DNA from: Gammaproteobacteria bacterium
GTDB lineage: Bacteria; Pseudomonadota; Gammaproteobacteria; GCA-001735895
Length of the DNA: 6,055 nt
Direction: 5' to 3'
NCBI GenBank assembly: GCA_003645435.1
Contig: QNFD01000177.1
Location: forward strand, 1-6,055
Numbering within the stretch: the first letter of the stretch is position 1; every line of letters starts with the position of its first letter. Under the pieces are notes generated by a model. That model was not told the DNA's origin and did no database searches. It was given only the letters and a program-made list of their open reading frames with translations. Below are positions 5,611-6,055 of the stretch, one piece after another. The position numbers were made by a program, and so were the translations under genes.

Positions 5611-6055
5611 ATGAGCAAACAAGACCGAATCAAGTGGAATCAGCGATACGCAGAGGATAGCTATCATAAAAATAACCCTGTGACCCTGGTGGAGGACTGG
5701 TTACCGAGAATACCCGTGGGAAAAGCACTGGACGTGGCCTGTGGTGCCGGGCGTAACGCTATATTTCTGGCGCAGGCCGGGTATCGGGTTGATGCGATCG
5801 ATATTTCTCTCGAGGGTCTGAACCAGGCCAGGCAAAAAGCGGAGAGTCAGGGGCTAAGCGTTAACTGGGTAGAACACGACCTGGACCAGGATTTTCAGTT
5901 CGACACCGATTACGATCTGATCATCGTTCTCTGGTACGTCGATCTTGTACTCGTCACCGGGCTGTGTGGCTGCCTGGCAGCGGGGGGTTATCTTGTTTGT
6001 GAGGAACATCTGATCACCGATCTCGAGGTGATTGGCCCGACCAGCTCCAACTACC
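5611..6055 (+). CDS. Class I SAM-dependent methyltransferase, TehB-like (3' end outside window)
   Basis: The first 148 residues are present and the reading frame is open to the window edge. The Rossmann methyltransferase core is clear: motif I is A-L-D41-V-A-C-G-A-G-R-N, the acidic residue ending strand beta-2 is D64 in V-D-A-I-D-I-S, then an E-x-D90-L-D segment that normally lies near the adenine, and the beta-4 strand Y-D-L-I-I-V. These bind S-adenosylmethionine. The N-terminal W-N-Q-R-Y-A opening and overall order resemble the small TehB/thiopurine-type methyltransferases, soluble enzymes that methylate small molecules such as tellurite or thiols. The substrate cannot be read from this portion. 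An in-frame ATG at 5596 would add five residues; neither start has a good Shine-Dalgarno. The shorter start is preferred because M-S-K-Q-D leads directly into the conserved helix. Composition is GC-rich, like the PLD gene. Confidence 0.92.
   Translation, partial: MSKQDRIKWNQRYAEDSYHKNNPVTLVEDWLPRIPVGKALDVACGAGRNAIFLAQAGYRVDAIDISLEGLNQARQKAESQGLSVNWVEHDLDQDFQFDTDYDLIIVLWYVDLVLVTGLCGCLAAGGYLVCEEHLITDLEVIGPTSSNY

Noticed and set aside
1..6055. CRISPR array, tRNA, toxin-antitoxin pair or phage-defence operon
   Set aside because: There are no regularly spaced direct repeats, no cloverleaf-like segment and no compact two-gene overlap. The PLD gene alone, with a lipobox, does not indicate a defence nuclease.

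Overview
The window reads as chromosomal DNA from a Gram-negative bacterium, most likely an environmental gammaproteobacterium. This is an inference from the kinds of genes present (a small FHA protein, a lipoprotein with a lipobox, a secreted Cys-repeat protein, a TehB-like methyltransferase) and from short palindromic repeats between genes. No rRNA, tRNA or other marker fixes the taxonomy. All four genes are on the + strand. The gaps between them (about 185, 370 and 249 nt) are too long for a tight operon, so they are probably separate transcription units.

Layout. Bases 28-453 encode a 141-aa cytoplasmic FHA phosphothreonine-binding protein. Bases 454-638 are a gap with a weak promoter-like box and a possible repeat remnant. 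Bases 639-2726 encode a 695-aa lipoprotein: its C-terminal half is a phospholipase D/cardiolipin synthase-type enzyme with two intact HKD motifs, and its N-terminal ~320 residues are unrecognised. Bases 2727-3096 are non-coding. They hold two short open stretches that may be gene debris and a 50-bp near-perfect palindrome with 15-bp perfect arms (2970-3019). Bases 3097-5361 encode a 754-aa secreted protein with a signal peptide, five Cys-pair repeats, a long helical/TPR-like middle and an NTF2-like C-terminal domain. Reading this frame from an upstream ATG at 2944 would add 51 residues encoded largely by the palindrome, so the start at 3097, with a well-placed AGGGAG, is preferred. Bases 5362-5610 hold several repeat-like pieces. 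From 5611 a class I SAM-dependent methyltransferase begins and runs off the window end.

How the genes relate. Nothing in the sequence shows that they form one pathway. The PLD lipoprotein and the Cys-repeat protein would both act in the cell envelope, while the FHA protein and the methyltransferase are cytoplasmic. Base composition differs sharply: the PLD and methyltransferase genes are GC-richer (about 60% in a sampled PLD line), while the FHA gene and the rear of the secreted-protein gene are AT-rich (about 28-33% GC in sampled lines). This fits a patchwork assembled from different sources. I see no convincing undescribed multi-gene system. The most novel items are the domain architectures of the two large envelope proteins and the repeats around the secreted-protein gene.
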